Shown here piece by piece: positions 10,227 through 19,433 of a DNA stretch of 64,000 bases. The stretch comes from Nereocystis luetkeana. Its lineage: Eukaryota; Sar; Phaeophyceae; Laminariales; Laminariaceae. Position numbers and translations under genes: made by a program. The stretch's first letter is position 1. The number at the start of each line of letters is the position of its first letter. A model generated the notes under the pieces. It did not search any database and was not told where the DNA came from. It saw only the letters and a program-made list of their open reading frames with translations. The DNA lies in NCBI GenBank assembly GCA_031213475.1, contig JARUPZ010000008.1:12457938-12521937 (forward strand), in the 5' to 3' direction.

Positions 10227-10418
10227 TTCGATGCGAGTCGACGAGGGAAGAAAATGCTGAAATCTTCTCGCGATAAAAATGAAGGCACGTACCGTAGCGG
10301 GAAGGGGGGAGAAAAGCCTACTATGTGACCCCGGATCTGAGTTACGAGTTGGAAGGAGAGAGAGAAGAAGATGTGCGAAGATAATAAATGGGATAACAAA
10401 AAAAAAAAAAAAAAAAAA
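10227..10418 (+). mobile_element. SINE-A, 5'-truncated copy with poly(A) tail
   Basis: It has the SINE-A body (GATGCGAGTCGACGAGGG ... GAAGGCACGTACCGTAGCGG ... GACCCCGGATCTGAGTTACG ... GAGAGAGAAGAAGATG) ending in a run of about 20 A. The tRNA-like head is missing. Confidence 0.8.
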
Positions 10419-10430
10419 TGTAACACGTAC

Positions 10431-10605
10431 GAATCAGCCGGTCGCCCCGGTGGTTCAAGCGATAAAATGAAGGCACGTACCGTAGCGGGAAGGGGGTAGA
10501 AGAGCCTGCTATGTGACCCCGGATCTGAGTTACGAGTTGGAAGGAGAGAGAGAAGAAGATGTGCGAAGCTAATGAATGGGATGAGAAAAAATAAAATAAA
10601 ATTGA
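10431..10605 (+). mobile_element. SINE-A copy with internal deletion
   Basis: It starts with the tRNA-like head (GTCGCCCCGGTGGTTCAAG) but jumps directly to the body at GATAAAATGAAGGCACG, so the B-box half of the head and about 120 bp of body are missing. It lies just after the previous SINE-A tail. Confidence 0.75.
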
Positions 10606-10609
10606 AATC

Positions 10610-11015
10610 CCCCCGCCCCTTTTTCTCCTTCGCTTGTTTTTTTCGTTTTTCTGTTTTTTGTTCATTTGTTCTTAGTGTTTCCCCTCTTTCATACCTGGTA
10701 GATTTTATGCGTCGTGCCTGTCGTATCCAGCATGACGAAATAGCACCGCATTGCCTACTTTGAGTACTGCACACCAAGGCAGTAATATCTTTTTGATATG
10801 ATACGTAGTTTTGTGACCATATCATAGACTCTAATAACCCTTTAGAACCGCAGTCCCGTTTTCGGGACAAACTACTTGAAACTTGAGTGGTTTGTCCCCA
10901 AAACGGGACTGCGGTTCTGAAAGGGTTAATAGGATGGAAGAATCGGCACCGGCACTGGTTGTGCTGGATGCCGACGGGTATATCGAAAGAACGGTTTATT
11001 CAATGTCAGAAAAAA
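10610..11015 (+). repeat. LINE 3'-end repeat split by a TTAA MITE and carrying TACCTGGTA
   Basis: A pyrimidine tract, then TGCGTCGTGCCTGTCGTATC, then the core to GTGCTGGATGCCGACGGG. Two additions are visible against the 8700 copy: a MITE at 10834-10930, and TACCTGGTA at about 10697 where the sister has plain TA (TTTCATA-GATT). Confidence 0.8.
10834..10930. mobile_element. TTAA MITE copy 3
   Basis: Arms CCCTTTAGAACCGCAGTCCC and the inverse GGGACTGCGGTTCTGAAAGG flank a short spacer. The right flank is TTAA (10927-10930) and the left flank is degraded to ATAA. It is inserted in a LINE 3'-end repeat. Confidence 0.85.
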
Positions 11016-11706
11016 AACAGACAAACTAACAAACGTACGAGCACCCCCAATTCCAGCAGTACGAGGAAAATATGAAATATGTCAGGAGACAGCAGTACTT
11101 GCACCCCTTGACAGACAGCCACTTTGCCTTGACATGCCTTGACTGACACCAAACTACTAGCAGGTTCGTATAAGGTTTTAGTCTGGAACACTCCGCCGTA
11201 CATCACTTTTAGCGTCGTCGCTTGACATGTCTCCTGACATCTTTGGTACGGGGGGGAGGGGGGGCATGTTCAACGTGATGGAACATTTTCAATGTTGAAC
11301 ATGCTACGCCCGTGCGGAGCCGTACGACTCCATCCATTGTAACTCGAACATCAATCGGTATCATCCCTCGATCACCCGGTGGCCGTTACTCGTAATGGTA
11401 ATTATTTATGAAATAAAAAAAAACAACAGCTGAGAGATCGACGACGTTGTCGAAACTCATCTTTGCAAGCTGTGTGTACTATTCTTAAACATACTCGTAT
11501 CCTTCGATGACACGTTCTACGGGTTTTGTATGGCCTCATGCTGGAAGAAATGTCCGTACCTGAGGAAGACAAGCTCCTGAAGCTGCAGAATTCAAGGAGT
11601 GGGTGTGTCTCATGTTTGGGAATTAACTTGAAAGAAAATCAAGGTTGCACGTAGCTTGTCACGTTTCCTGAAAAACTTCCAATAGTCCCATTAGATACCC
11701 TTAATT
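11016..11706. other. intergenic, no gene recognised
   Basis: It contains a local inverted CTTGACATG-type repeat and a CAACGTGATGGAACATT / AATGTTGAACATG near-palindrome (11268-11305). No coding frame with domain features is present. Confidence 0.4.
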
Positions 11707-12639
11707 AGGGTGTTTGCGAAAGAACCGATTATGGTTGGGTCGCGAACCACAGGCTACTCACCAAACCAAAACATAATCGGGTTTGAAACTGCTTGCGAGA
11801 ACCCAAAACGATCATTTCGGTTTTGAACTGCATATAAAATTCTAGGAATTTAGAATACAGCAACAAATGACAAATAACGAAATAAAAGAACGAAAAAAGG
11901 AACACCAACGGCAATGCACGAGATGCTGCTCCCTGCTGCTGCTGCGTGGCTCGCTGCGTTTGTGTGTGTGTCTGCTCTGTGTGCTCTGTGGCAGTCATGC
12001 GAAGAGTGTCAATCGATGCGACCGGGGCCTGTTGTGCAGTGCGTGCGCAGGCGTGCTGTGGGTGTGCCTGTGGTGCGGTAACACGCCCCAGAGCCCAGAG
12101 TACCGCTACTTTGTTGCCGCAGCAACAACAAGCAGCACAGCAGAGCAACAACTTCAGCAGCAGCCCACAACGCACACGGCGCCGTCAACGATGTTGACGC
12201 TGCACCCTGCCAGCCCTCCTCCGCATATGGCCGTATGCCTTTGCCGGCCATAACGAGGGCTTCGCGTTGACACGGACTCGCCGAATGGGCCGTGCGCTTG
12301 TTTAGATAGCTTGGTGGTGAGAGGCAACCCATGTATCATGCGCCACTCCTTCTGGCTGCTGCTGTACGCTGTGCGATGAGAACCTGACGTCAACGATTAT
12401 GAGTTCTTGCCAAATACGATGTTTTCATTCGTCCGGGGCGATTCCGGGTTGTCCTGGCCAATAGGGTGAAGATCCTAATCGAGACCCAAGAAGGCAAACC
12501 CAACCCGAATTTTTTGTGAAGATATGGGCCATATGAGGCCATTTTGGGTCCTGATTTTGGGAAGTTGATTATTTTTTGGGATCGGGAGAATAGAAATAGG
12601 CCAAACCAAACCATAATCGGAACTTCGCAAACACAATAT
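11707..12639. mobile_element. TIR element, hAT-like ends (0.93 kb)
   Basis: The left end TAGGGTGTTTGCGAA, with CCGATTATGGTT shortly inside, is mirrored at the right end by AACCATAATCGG and TTCGCAAACAC (about 12608-12637). The same GTGTTTGCGA terminus bounds the element at 44887-45923. The terminal TAGGG/TAGAG pattern resembles hAT transposons, but no 8-bp target duplication is visible. The interior has triplet-rich sequence and no transposase, so it is non-autonomous. Confidence 0.65.
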
Positions 12640-13264
12640 TATGACGTAATACGTACTCGGCAACGTGCTGGTGTACCTCAGCAAGTTAACAGGTCCTACT
12701 ATTTAATATATGTATAATGGTCGTTTTAATCGGCAATTTTTACTTCTCAAGTCCATAGAGGGTTGAAAGCAAGGACGAAGGACATACTGAGGAGGCATGC
12801 TGCTGCTTTTACCATAGCTCATCATCATATCACCTCATCCCATCATATAATACGAACGCCGACTCCATGTTGCCTGAGCACCCAGAGTACTACTACCTGG
12901 TGCAGCAGTCGTAACTCTGCTGTATTTCATAACAGGTACCGGTATACGTAATACTTACCAGTTATATATACGCTGCGCAGGGATATTATATACCAGGTAT
13001 ATGTTATACAAAAGTAGAAACATAGACCTAAGACCGCCTCATGACGTCAAGGACGACGCAAAATGCATCTCCATAGACTACGGTACATATATACGATCAT
13101 ATCGTGTGTCTTGAGTTCTGAGTGTCTGGTTGTATCGGAAATACTCTAGAACCTAGAAGCACAACAGCAGTAGGAAGGAGCACGCGCTTGCAACTCAAGC
13201 ACCAACTGATAACATGTGACCAGACTGTCCACGATCATCGACACTGACTGATACGAGCACACCA
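12640..13264. other. intergenic, AT-rich, no gene recognised
   Basis: It contains several ATACC(A)GGTATA motifs near 12985. No RNA gene or conserved ORF was seen. Confidence 0.4.
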
Positions 13265-13600
13265 TGGACGATGTACTTTGTGGGCATCCGCTACGTGCAG
13301 GACTGGACGGCACAAAACTTTGTGCACGACGTGTGTCGTCAATTTCAACCGTGCACGTCGGCCAAGATCAACCCGACTCCAGGCCTAACCCTAACCCTGG
13401 CCCCCTATCCCCAGTCCTTTGCGGGGCGCGAGGTCGGCAGGGGCAGTCACGGAGCTCCGCCTCTTGTTTTGGCGGCGTTTTTCCATAAAAAACATCCGGG
13501 CGGCCGACAGGCCAGCCTTCACCAATAACGCCCGCATCTTGCACAAGGTTTTGTGCCGGCCCGTCCTGCATGCAGCGCGGGTCCACCATGTGCACTGCTC
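13265..13600. repeat. inverted repeat with coding-like arms
   Basis: The left arm (about 13295-13375, plus strand) and the right arm (about 13500-13590, read on the minus strand) are similar: each has TGCAGGAC, then CGGCACAAAAC, then TTGTGCA, and ends GTCGGCC. In translation the left arm gives VQDWTAQNFVHDV and the right arm, on the other strand, MQDGPAQNLVQDA. G/C is favoured at third positions in the left arm. It could be a head-to-head duplicated exon fragment or the ends of a foldback element. Confidence 0.5.
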
Positions 13601-13931
13601 GGCGGCGGCCTCGGAGGCCGTGTTCATACATATATCTGTACAGTCGACAGCAAAACCATCGCTCGCAAAGTACAGACGGGTATCATACCTACGGCTGCGA
13701 CCTACAATGCTCTGTGGTACGTACAGCCTACGCAGGTACCAGGTACAGCAGTAGTACGTACCAGGTAGACAGTGAAAATAAGACGCCAGTCAACTACTGG
13801 TAATTCTTTTTTATCCATCCGATTTATTATGTCAACCCTTCTTGTTGCGCGCCCTGATATTAATAGTCATATTAATAGTCAGTCAGCCGTAACTCAGATC
13901 CCGGGTCACATACGAGTATCTGTATAAGCCG
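13601..13931. other. intergenic, TACCWGGTA and ATTAATAGT motifs
   Basis: TACCAGGTA occurs at about 13737 and 13758, and two ATATTAATAGTCA units occur in tandem at 13857-13880. Nothing else was recognised. Confidence 0.4.
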
Positions 13932-14148
13932 GTCGCCCCGGTGGTTCAAGTGGTTAACCTCGAATTCTACTTGTTTGAGTCCTGGGTTCGAGCCCCAGGT
14001 GGGTCGGACTTTGAGGCACGTACCGTAGCGGGAAGGGGGGAGAAGAGCCTGCTATGTGACCCCGGATCTGAGTTACGAGTTGGAAGGAGAGAGAGAAGAA
14101 GATGTGCGAAGATAATGAATGGGATAAGAAAAAAAAAAAAAAAAAAAC
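13932..14148 (+). mobile_element. SINE-A with complete tRNA-like head and deleted middle
   Basis: The head has a tRNA-type A box (TGGTTCAAGTGGTTAACC) and B box (GGTTCGAGCCCC) followed by AGGTGGGTCGGAC. It then jumps to the GAGGCACGTACCGTAGCGGG part of the body and ends in a run of about 20 A. Head-derived promoter boxes identify it as a pol III-type retroposon. Confidence 0.85.
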
Positions 14149-14244
14149 GAGTATACATACCATAGATGCTCTTGTCTCCCGTCCCCGCTACGTACCATGA
14201 ATACGGACGGTACGTGCCTTGCATTTCTTCTTACGTTTTTTGTT

Positions 14245-14765
14245 TTTTGTTTTTTTGCTCATCCCATTTATTATCTTCGCACATCATCTTCTCGCTCTCC
14301 TTCCAACTCGTAACTCAGATCCGGGGTCACATAGCAGGCTCTTCTACCCCCTTCCCGCTACGGTACGTGACATGGCTTTGCATTGCCCACTGCAGTTCAC
14401 ACTGCACACGTGGCAACGTAGTATCTCTGTGGCGTAGCTTTGTGACCACAGAACTTGTATCTCTTCTAGGATGGAAGAATCGGCACGGACACTGGTTGTG
14501 CTGGATGTCGACGGGTAGAAAGAACGGTTTAATGTGAAGAACACACACACACACACGTGCCTTCATTGTTATCGTGAGAAGATTTCAGCCTTTTCTTCCC
14601 TCGTCGACTCGCATCGAATTGTGCCTACCCGCGCTGCAAGGCGCTCTCAAGAGTTGAATCCTTTTGATTTTGATTTTTGCAAATAAAGTCAGATGTCCGA
14701 CCCACCTGGGGCTCGAACCCAGGACTCAAACACAAGTAGAATTCTTGAACCACCGGGGCGACCGG
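14245..14765 (-). mobile_element. SINE-A (minus) split by a LINE 3' end
   Basis: Body and head in reverse order: 14245-14371 holds the tail-side body (GTAACTCAGATCC, CCCGCTACGGTACGTG), and 14557-14765 holds the rest (GCCTTCATTG ... GATTTCAGCC ... CTGGGGCTCGAACCC). The two halves are separated by a LINE 3'-end insert. Confidence 0.85.
14372..14556 (+). mobile_element. 5'-truncated LINE 3' end inserted in SINE-A, ACGTG duplication
   Basis: The insert starts mid-core (ACATGGCTTTGCATTGCCC) and ends GAAGAACACACACACACAC. The host SINE reads ...GGTACGTG before the insert and ACGTGCCTTCATT after it, so ACGTG is duplicated. 5' truncation plus a short target duplication plus a constant 3' end is the signature of target-primed reverse transcription. 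Confidence 0.85.
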
Positions 14766-15639
14766 TGGACTCGCGTCAAATTGCTCTGATCAGCTTATCA
14801 GGTACCAGGGTGTACGGTACGTATATACCTGGCACCTGGTACATGTTTACGGGCATACGCTGCTGCAGTACAAACAGCAAACAGCAAACAGAGTACCCAT
14901 CTTCGTTTTTCATCTGGTTATTATTCGGCGGCCATGTTGTATGTTTTGCTCGTGCAGCGTGAGGTAGTACCTGGTTCAGCAGCAGTTTACAACACTACCG
15001 GGTCGTATAGTTACGATGCACCTATTAATAGTATGCGTCTGCTGCAAGAAGATTATCAGGCAAACAGTACGAGCGGGAGTAGCACCAGCAGTATCAACAA
15101 AAGCTTCGCTGGTGTGAAACAAACGAAAGTGCAGCTGCTGTTGCTTTACATACCTGCCTGGTGTATTATACTTGTATTATGATACGTTTGCATGCAGTCA
15201 CTGGTGCTGACATCGATTGCATTGGGCGAGCAAGCAAGCCAGCAAAGATTCCGGCGGCCGAACTACCTAAACTCATATCCCATGACCCATGTGACCCTGA
15301 CCCAGGGCGGGTCCATTATCCTCAGGCTCGAGGAAAATCCTTACGTACAACTCCTCTCTCCCAAGCATAGAGAAATATGTTAATAAAAGACAGCAGTATT
15401 TGAAGCACCACCTATACCCTCGTACTGCTGTAACGAGGACCTTCTGTCACATATACCAGGTAGACAGTAGACAGACCCTGAGCCAACCACGCCGACAATC
15501 AACGACTCGCACCCATGCCCGAACGCGATCCCCATCCCTCCTGCACCCATACTTTCATACATGCCGAATTCTAGAATTCAACGCAGCTTGCAAAGTTGAG
15601 TACTTGGTAGCTGGTACTCGTACCGAGGTACTTCTTCCA
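14766..15639. other. intergenic, no gene recognised
   Basis: It holds several TACCWGGTA-type motifs (14803, 14833, 15457) and ATTAATAGTA (15023). ORFs are short and biased by the motifs. Confidence 0.4.
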
Positions 15640-15725
15640 CTCCAGAGTTATTGGAGCCTGTCCTGCGACCACGGACTGCATTGTATTGTGAGTTAATGTG
15701 AGGACAACAACAACAACAACAGCAA
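15640..15725 (+). repeat. (AAC)-tailed repeat
   Basis: Intact body (TATTGGAGCCTGTCCTGCG ... TTGTGAGTTAATGTGAGG) followed by AAC triplets. It serves as the empty-site reference for the MITE at 1800 and for the TACCAGGTATCTGC addition at 1748. Confidence 0.8.
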
Positions 15726-15741
15726 CCAGGTATCAACAATT

Positions 15742-15938
15742 AATTCGATGCGAGTCGACGAGGGAAGAAAAGGCTGAAATCTTCTCGCGACAACAATGAA
15801 GGCACGTACCGTAGCGGGAAGGGGGGAGAAGAGCCTGCTATGTGACCCCGGATCTGAGTTACGAGTTGGAAGGAGAGAGAGAAGAAGATGGGCGAAGATA
15901 ATAAATGGGATGAGCAAAACAAAAACAAAAAAAAAATC
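15742..15938 (+). mobile_element. SINE-A, 5'-truncated copy
   Basis: Body from ATTCGATGCGAGTCGACG to the A-rich tail (GATGAGCAAAACAAAAAC). Confidence 0.8.
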
Positions 15939-16028
15939 AACTATTAAATATAATCAGCCGAACTCACGACTGGCGTATGAATATTCATAATATATTTCAT
16001 AATTTGAAAACAAATCAACGCACCTCTC

Positions 16029-16290
16029 AGGAGCCACCAGAATCTCGTACGACCTGGGCGTCGCCCCTGGTTCATCCGTCAAGAGCATCGCGTTCACATC
16101 GCAGGGCCCGAACACAGGCGGTGCTAGCCAAACCTCATCCTGAGCGGGCGGCAGGGCATTCGGTTGGTGACCATGCTGCGCACCGGCTACTTCTACAGCA
16201 GCGAGGGGTTCGGGTACAGGGGCGGCTTCGGCCGGGGCCTCAGGCACAAGACCTGCGGCAAAGCTGGGCAACGAGAGAGGATCATGGGGG
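16029..16290 (+). pseudogene. coding-like fragment, product unknown
   Basis: After a good acceptor (CACCTCTCAG at 16021-16030) one frame reads RISYDLGVAPGSSVKSIAF and then a stop at 16141. From 16146 a different frame, with strong G/C at third positions, reads GIRLVTMLRTGYFYSSEGF to a stop near 16290. The two frames would join only with a frameshift or an unusually short intron of about 35 bases. I do not recognise the protein. It may be a decayed exon pair. The opposite strand is also open here, so direction is uncertain. Confidence 0.3.
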
Positions 16291-17007
16291 GGTGAGACGG
16301 GACGGCGTTGTGCGCGTTATAGCCGTGTCATCGTAGATGAGCCATAAGGAATATGAGATCCGATGGAGAGAGAGGGGGGCAACAAGAGAAAGAGGGAAGG
16401 AGGGAGCGAAAGAAAGAGAGAGGACGCACAGCGAGAGAGCGAGCCCTGAACCATGTGAACTGCTGATGATGACGCTGCTGTTCTCGTTCACAGAAAAAAA
16501 AGTTTGGCAGGGTATATACGATGTTTGATCGGGGAAGGAATAAAAAATCCAGGATGGCGAACCACAAGCAAAAATAAACTACGCAGCGGCGACGAGGAGA
16601 GCTCGGGAGAGACTTGGCGACTAGTCGAACACGCTCGTGCGGACTTACTTCATGAGCTGTGCGCCAGGAGCCAAGCGTGCGTAGCAGTGGGTCGGGGTTG
16701 TTGGAAGTGAGGCCAATCTCTGGAGACAACAATGCCCTGGTGACAAGCAAGTGATTCTAGGTTTTGCTATTGTTGTTCCTCAGTTTTCTTTATCAGGGAA
16801 CATGACCAAATATCCCCGCTCCAAAATAAATTTCGTTGCGTGTGTATCCTTTCCTGAAGAAAATCTCAATTTAATCGGGATCCTTTGGAGACTGGCAAAT
16901 CTTGTTCATCATGATTGGATCCAAACGGCAACCCGATAACCGATACCATGTCGTACGTAATTTTACGTACAGCAGCAGTACCAGAGGGACGCTGTTGGCG
17001 GCGATCA

Positions 17008-17043
<36 letters not shown>

Positions 17044-17096
17044 GCTGTCCTCGGGCTGGTTACATGTAACTTGGGACTATATATTGTTGTAGCACT
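16291..17096. other. intergenic with a (CTG)n tract
   Basis: 16360-16435 is purine-rich (GAGAGAGAGG units). 17009-17042 is a (CTG/TGC)n microsatellite of about eleven units. No gene was seen. Confidence 0.5.
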
Positions 17097-17446
17097 TTTC
17101 GCCCCGGTGGTTCAAGTGGTTAACCTCGAATTCTACTTGTTTGAGTCCTGGGTTCGAGCCCCAGGTGGGTCGGACTTTTGACTTTATTTGCAAAAATATA
17201 AAAGGATTCAATTGTTGAGAGTGCCTTGCAGCGTGGGTAGGCACAATTCGATGCGAGTCGACGAGGGAAGAAAAGGCTGAAATCTTCCCGCGATAAAAAT
17301 GAAGGCACGTACCGTTGCGGGAAGGGGGGAGAAGAGCCTGCTATGTGACCCCGGATCTGAGTTGCGAGTTAGTTGGAAGGAGAGAGAGAAGACGATGTTC
17401 GAAGATAATGAATGGGATGAGAAAAAAAAAAGAAGGAAAAAAAAAC
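17097..17446 (+). mobile_element. SINE-A, full-length copy
   Basis: It contains the tRNA-like head (17101-17176, A box GGTGGTTCAAGTGG, B box GGGTTCGAGCCCC), a unique body (GACTTTATTTGCAAAAATA ... GATGCGAGTCGACGAGGG ... GAAGGCACGTACCGTTGCGG ... GAGAAGACGATG) and an A-rich tail. With 53597-53937 it defines the family at about 340-350 bp. Confidence 0.9.
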
Positions 17447-17569
17447 TGTTGTAGCACTATACCAGGTATAATATACTGCTGTCGCTGCAATCCAGCTCGG
17501 CTGTTGTTGGTTGATGTGACTTTTTGTCGGACATGATTCGCGCGGCGCGAGCTTTGTGCTTGTTTGCAG

Positions 17570-17870
17570 TGGCGTCCCTGGTGGCTTACTAAGTAGGTGG
17601 TCCGCGTGCGTGCCAAGGTCAAGACTTTTTCTTGCTAAAAATTACTCGTAAAGGAAAGCGCGAGAGCGTGAGTTATAGCAACGTTCACGAAAATCGACGA
17701 GCGGTGAGTGGGAAGAATGTGGAACCCTACTGACTGGTATGCGCGACAAAAATGAAGGAACGTACCGGGGGGGAGAAGGGACGACACCTGTGACCACGGC
17801 TTGTTTGTCCTGAAGATCGACAAGGAAGGGTAAGACCTTTTCTGGAAAGTAAAAATGATGCCGAAAAAAA
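17570..17870 (+). mobile_element. SINE-C, plus copy
   Basis: A tRNA-like head (GTCCCTGGTGGCTTACTAAG, then GGTGGTCCGCGTGCG) is followed by a body shared with 22895-23215 and 35065-35375 (GCGAGAGCGTGAGTTA, GAACGTACCGGGGGGGAGAA, GTGACCACGGCTTGT, CTGGAAAGTAAAAATGATG) and an A-rich end at about 17858-17870. Confidence 0.75.
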
Positions 17871-17901
17871 AAAGGTGGGACCAGACTGGACCATATCACA
17901 C

Positions 17902-18045
17902 AATCAGTTACACCTACTATCCAATTATTATTCCTCTTGCCATCAGACAATGTGCAGCATGATCTTCAACATGGATCACTCATAACTTTCCCGAAAGGAG
18001 AAAACCTCGGAAACAAAAGGAAATCAGTTACACCTACTATCCAAT
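17902..18045 (+). mobile_element. 96-bp mini-retroposon with perfect 24-bp target duplication
   Basis: The 24 bases at 17902-17925 are repeated exactly at 18022-18045. Between them is a 96-bp insert (17926-18021) ending GAAACAAAAGGA. A diverged relative of the insert lies at 22250-22333 (GCCATC, CAATG, CACTCATAA, CCGAAAG, CGGAAACA in the same order). Such a long exact duplication marks reverse-transcription-type insertion of a very small RNA. Confidence 0.75.
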
Positions 18046-19315
18046 ACTACGCGTACGACGTATACCTGTACGTATCATAATGTTCTTCGTGCCTGTTTGT
18101 TGTACGCAATCACCTCGAACACGCCGAGACCTACCAGGGTACCAGGTATGGTACACATACCATATCATACCTGGTACAATACTGTAAACGGAATGCTGCT
18201 GTTGCAGTTGGTGTTGTTGACGCTGTCGTTTTGTTGACGCTGTCGTTTTGTTGGCAGTCTGTGTTGGTGTTTGCTTCCTACAGCAAGCAATAATAATAAT
18301 AATAGTAGTAGCAGTATACATGGCTTGGTGTTGTCTTTTCTTGCGGATGCACCGTCCTGGGATTCTTCGTTCCGTTTTCGCCGTGGGTCGGGGGGGGTAG
18401 AGGGGAACCACACACTACCAGGGTATACCCTGGTATGGACGACAAGCAGGAGCGGCGAATACCTATGCGAGGGGCTTTGTTTGTTGACCACCATCAATCA
18501 GTCGTCAGGGGAAAACGCGTGTGCTCATTTTTGTCAGAAGAACCAGCGCAATGATTATCGTCACCGCTACATGCAACATTCGAGTACACACACTTACATA
18601 CATCATGCCGACAGCAATAATACGAGTATACATACCACGGGTGGGTACAGTAGTCAGTGCAACACTTTGATTACTCTAACCATCTAAATTACTGTACCAC
18701 GGACCACGGATGACCCTGGTAGATATTTCTTGCTGTGTGTAGGTATAGGGTTATGCCAGCACCAGCCAAACCCGTTCACGCGGGTAATGGGACGCGTGAC
18801 CTGCCGACAGCCAATGTCAGGATTGAACAAAATGACCACCACGCACACATACGTATTGTACGTGAAATAGCCCTCAACTAATCCGCTTCGACAACGATCG
18901 ATCATCGTCCGTTGTAGAAGTCAGACGATCCATACCATATATTATTGTATCCTCACACTCGGCTCGTGCTATTTTTAGGCGAAAGCTACAGTAGTACCAG
19001 GTACCAGTATGCAATAATATGAGGGCACACGAACAAACGGTACCGGGTGGACAGACCTCCCCCTGTGGTCCATGCCGACAAATAGGCATAGTATTACATG
19101 ACCAGAGTGCATGCATACGCAGCAGAGATTCACAGGGCTCAGGGCGTGTTGTCACGCTGAAAACCATCACAACATGTGTCCTCGATGTGGTGCTACTGCT
19201 GCGGTAGTAATACTGTATACAAGTAAAGATTTGAGAACTTGGCAGAGAGCTGACGTTGGGATGGTTAATGCGGTGGATGGTGCTCCGCGTGGCAACGCGT
19301 CTTCAACACAAAAAC
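18046..19315. other. intergenic, no gene recognised
   Basis: GTTGACGCTGTCGTTTT is duplicated in tandem at about 18217-18252, and TACCWGGTA motifs lie at 18139, 18167 and 18984. No conserved ORF. Confidence 0.4.
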
Positions 19316-19433
19316 ACTATTCCGGGGGACCATAGTTGGTAGGACCTATGGTATACACAAAAACCTACCAGTATATATTTACCTATTTTTACTAGCAAAA
19401 TTTGGTCCTATTTACCATGGTCCCCCATATTAG
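19316..19433. mobile_element. CGGGGG-end MITE copy 3
   Basis: Ends TATTCCGGGGGACCATAG and CATGGTCCCCCATATTAG. The inner CCTA-CCAG-TATATATTT carries an extra CCAGTA compared with sister copies. Confidence 0.8.

Noticed and set aside
10079-10870. 263-residue minus-strand ORF
   Set aside because: It runs through two SINE-A copies and a LINE 3'-end repeat and has no domain.
17101-17176. tRNA gene
   Set aside because: The same segment recurs with the same body and an A-rich tail at several places; the acceptor stem pairs poorly.
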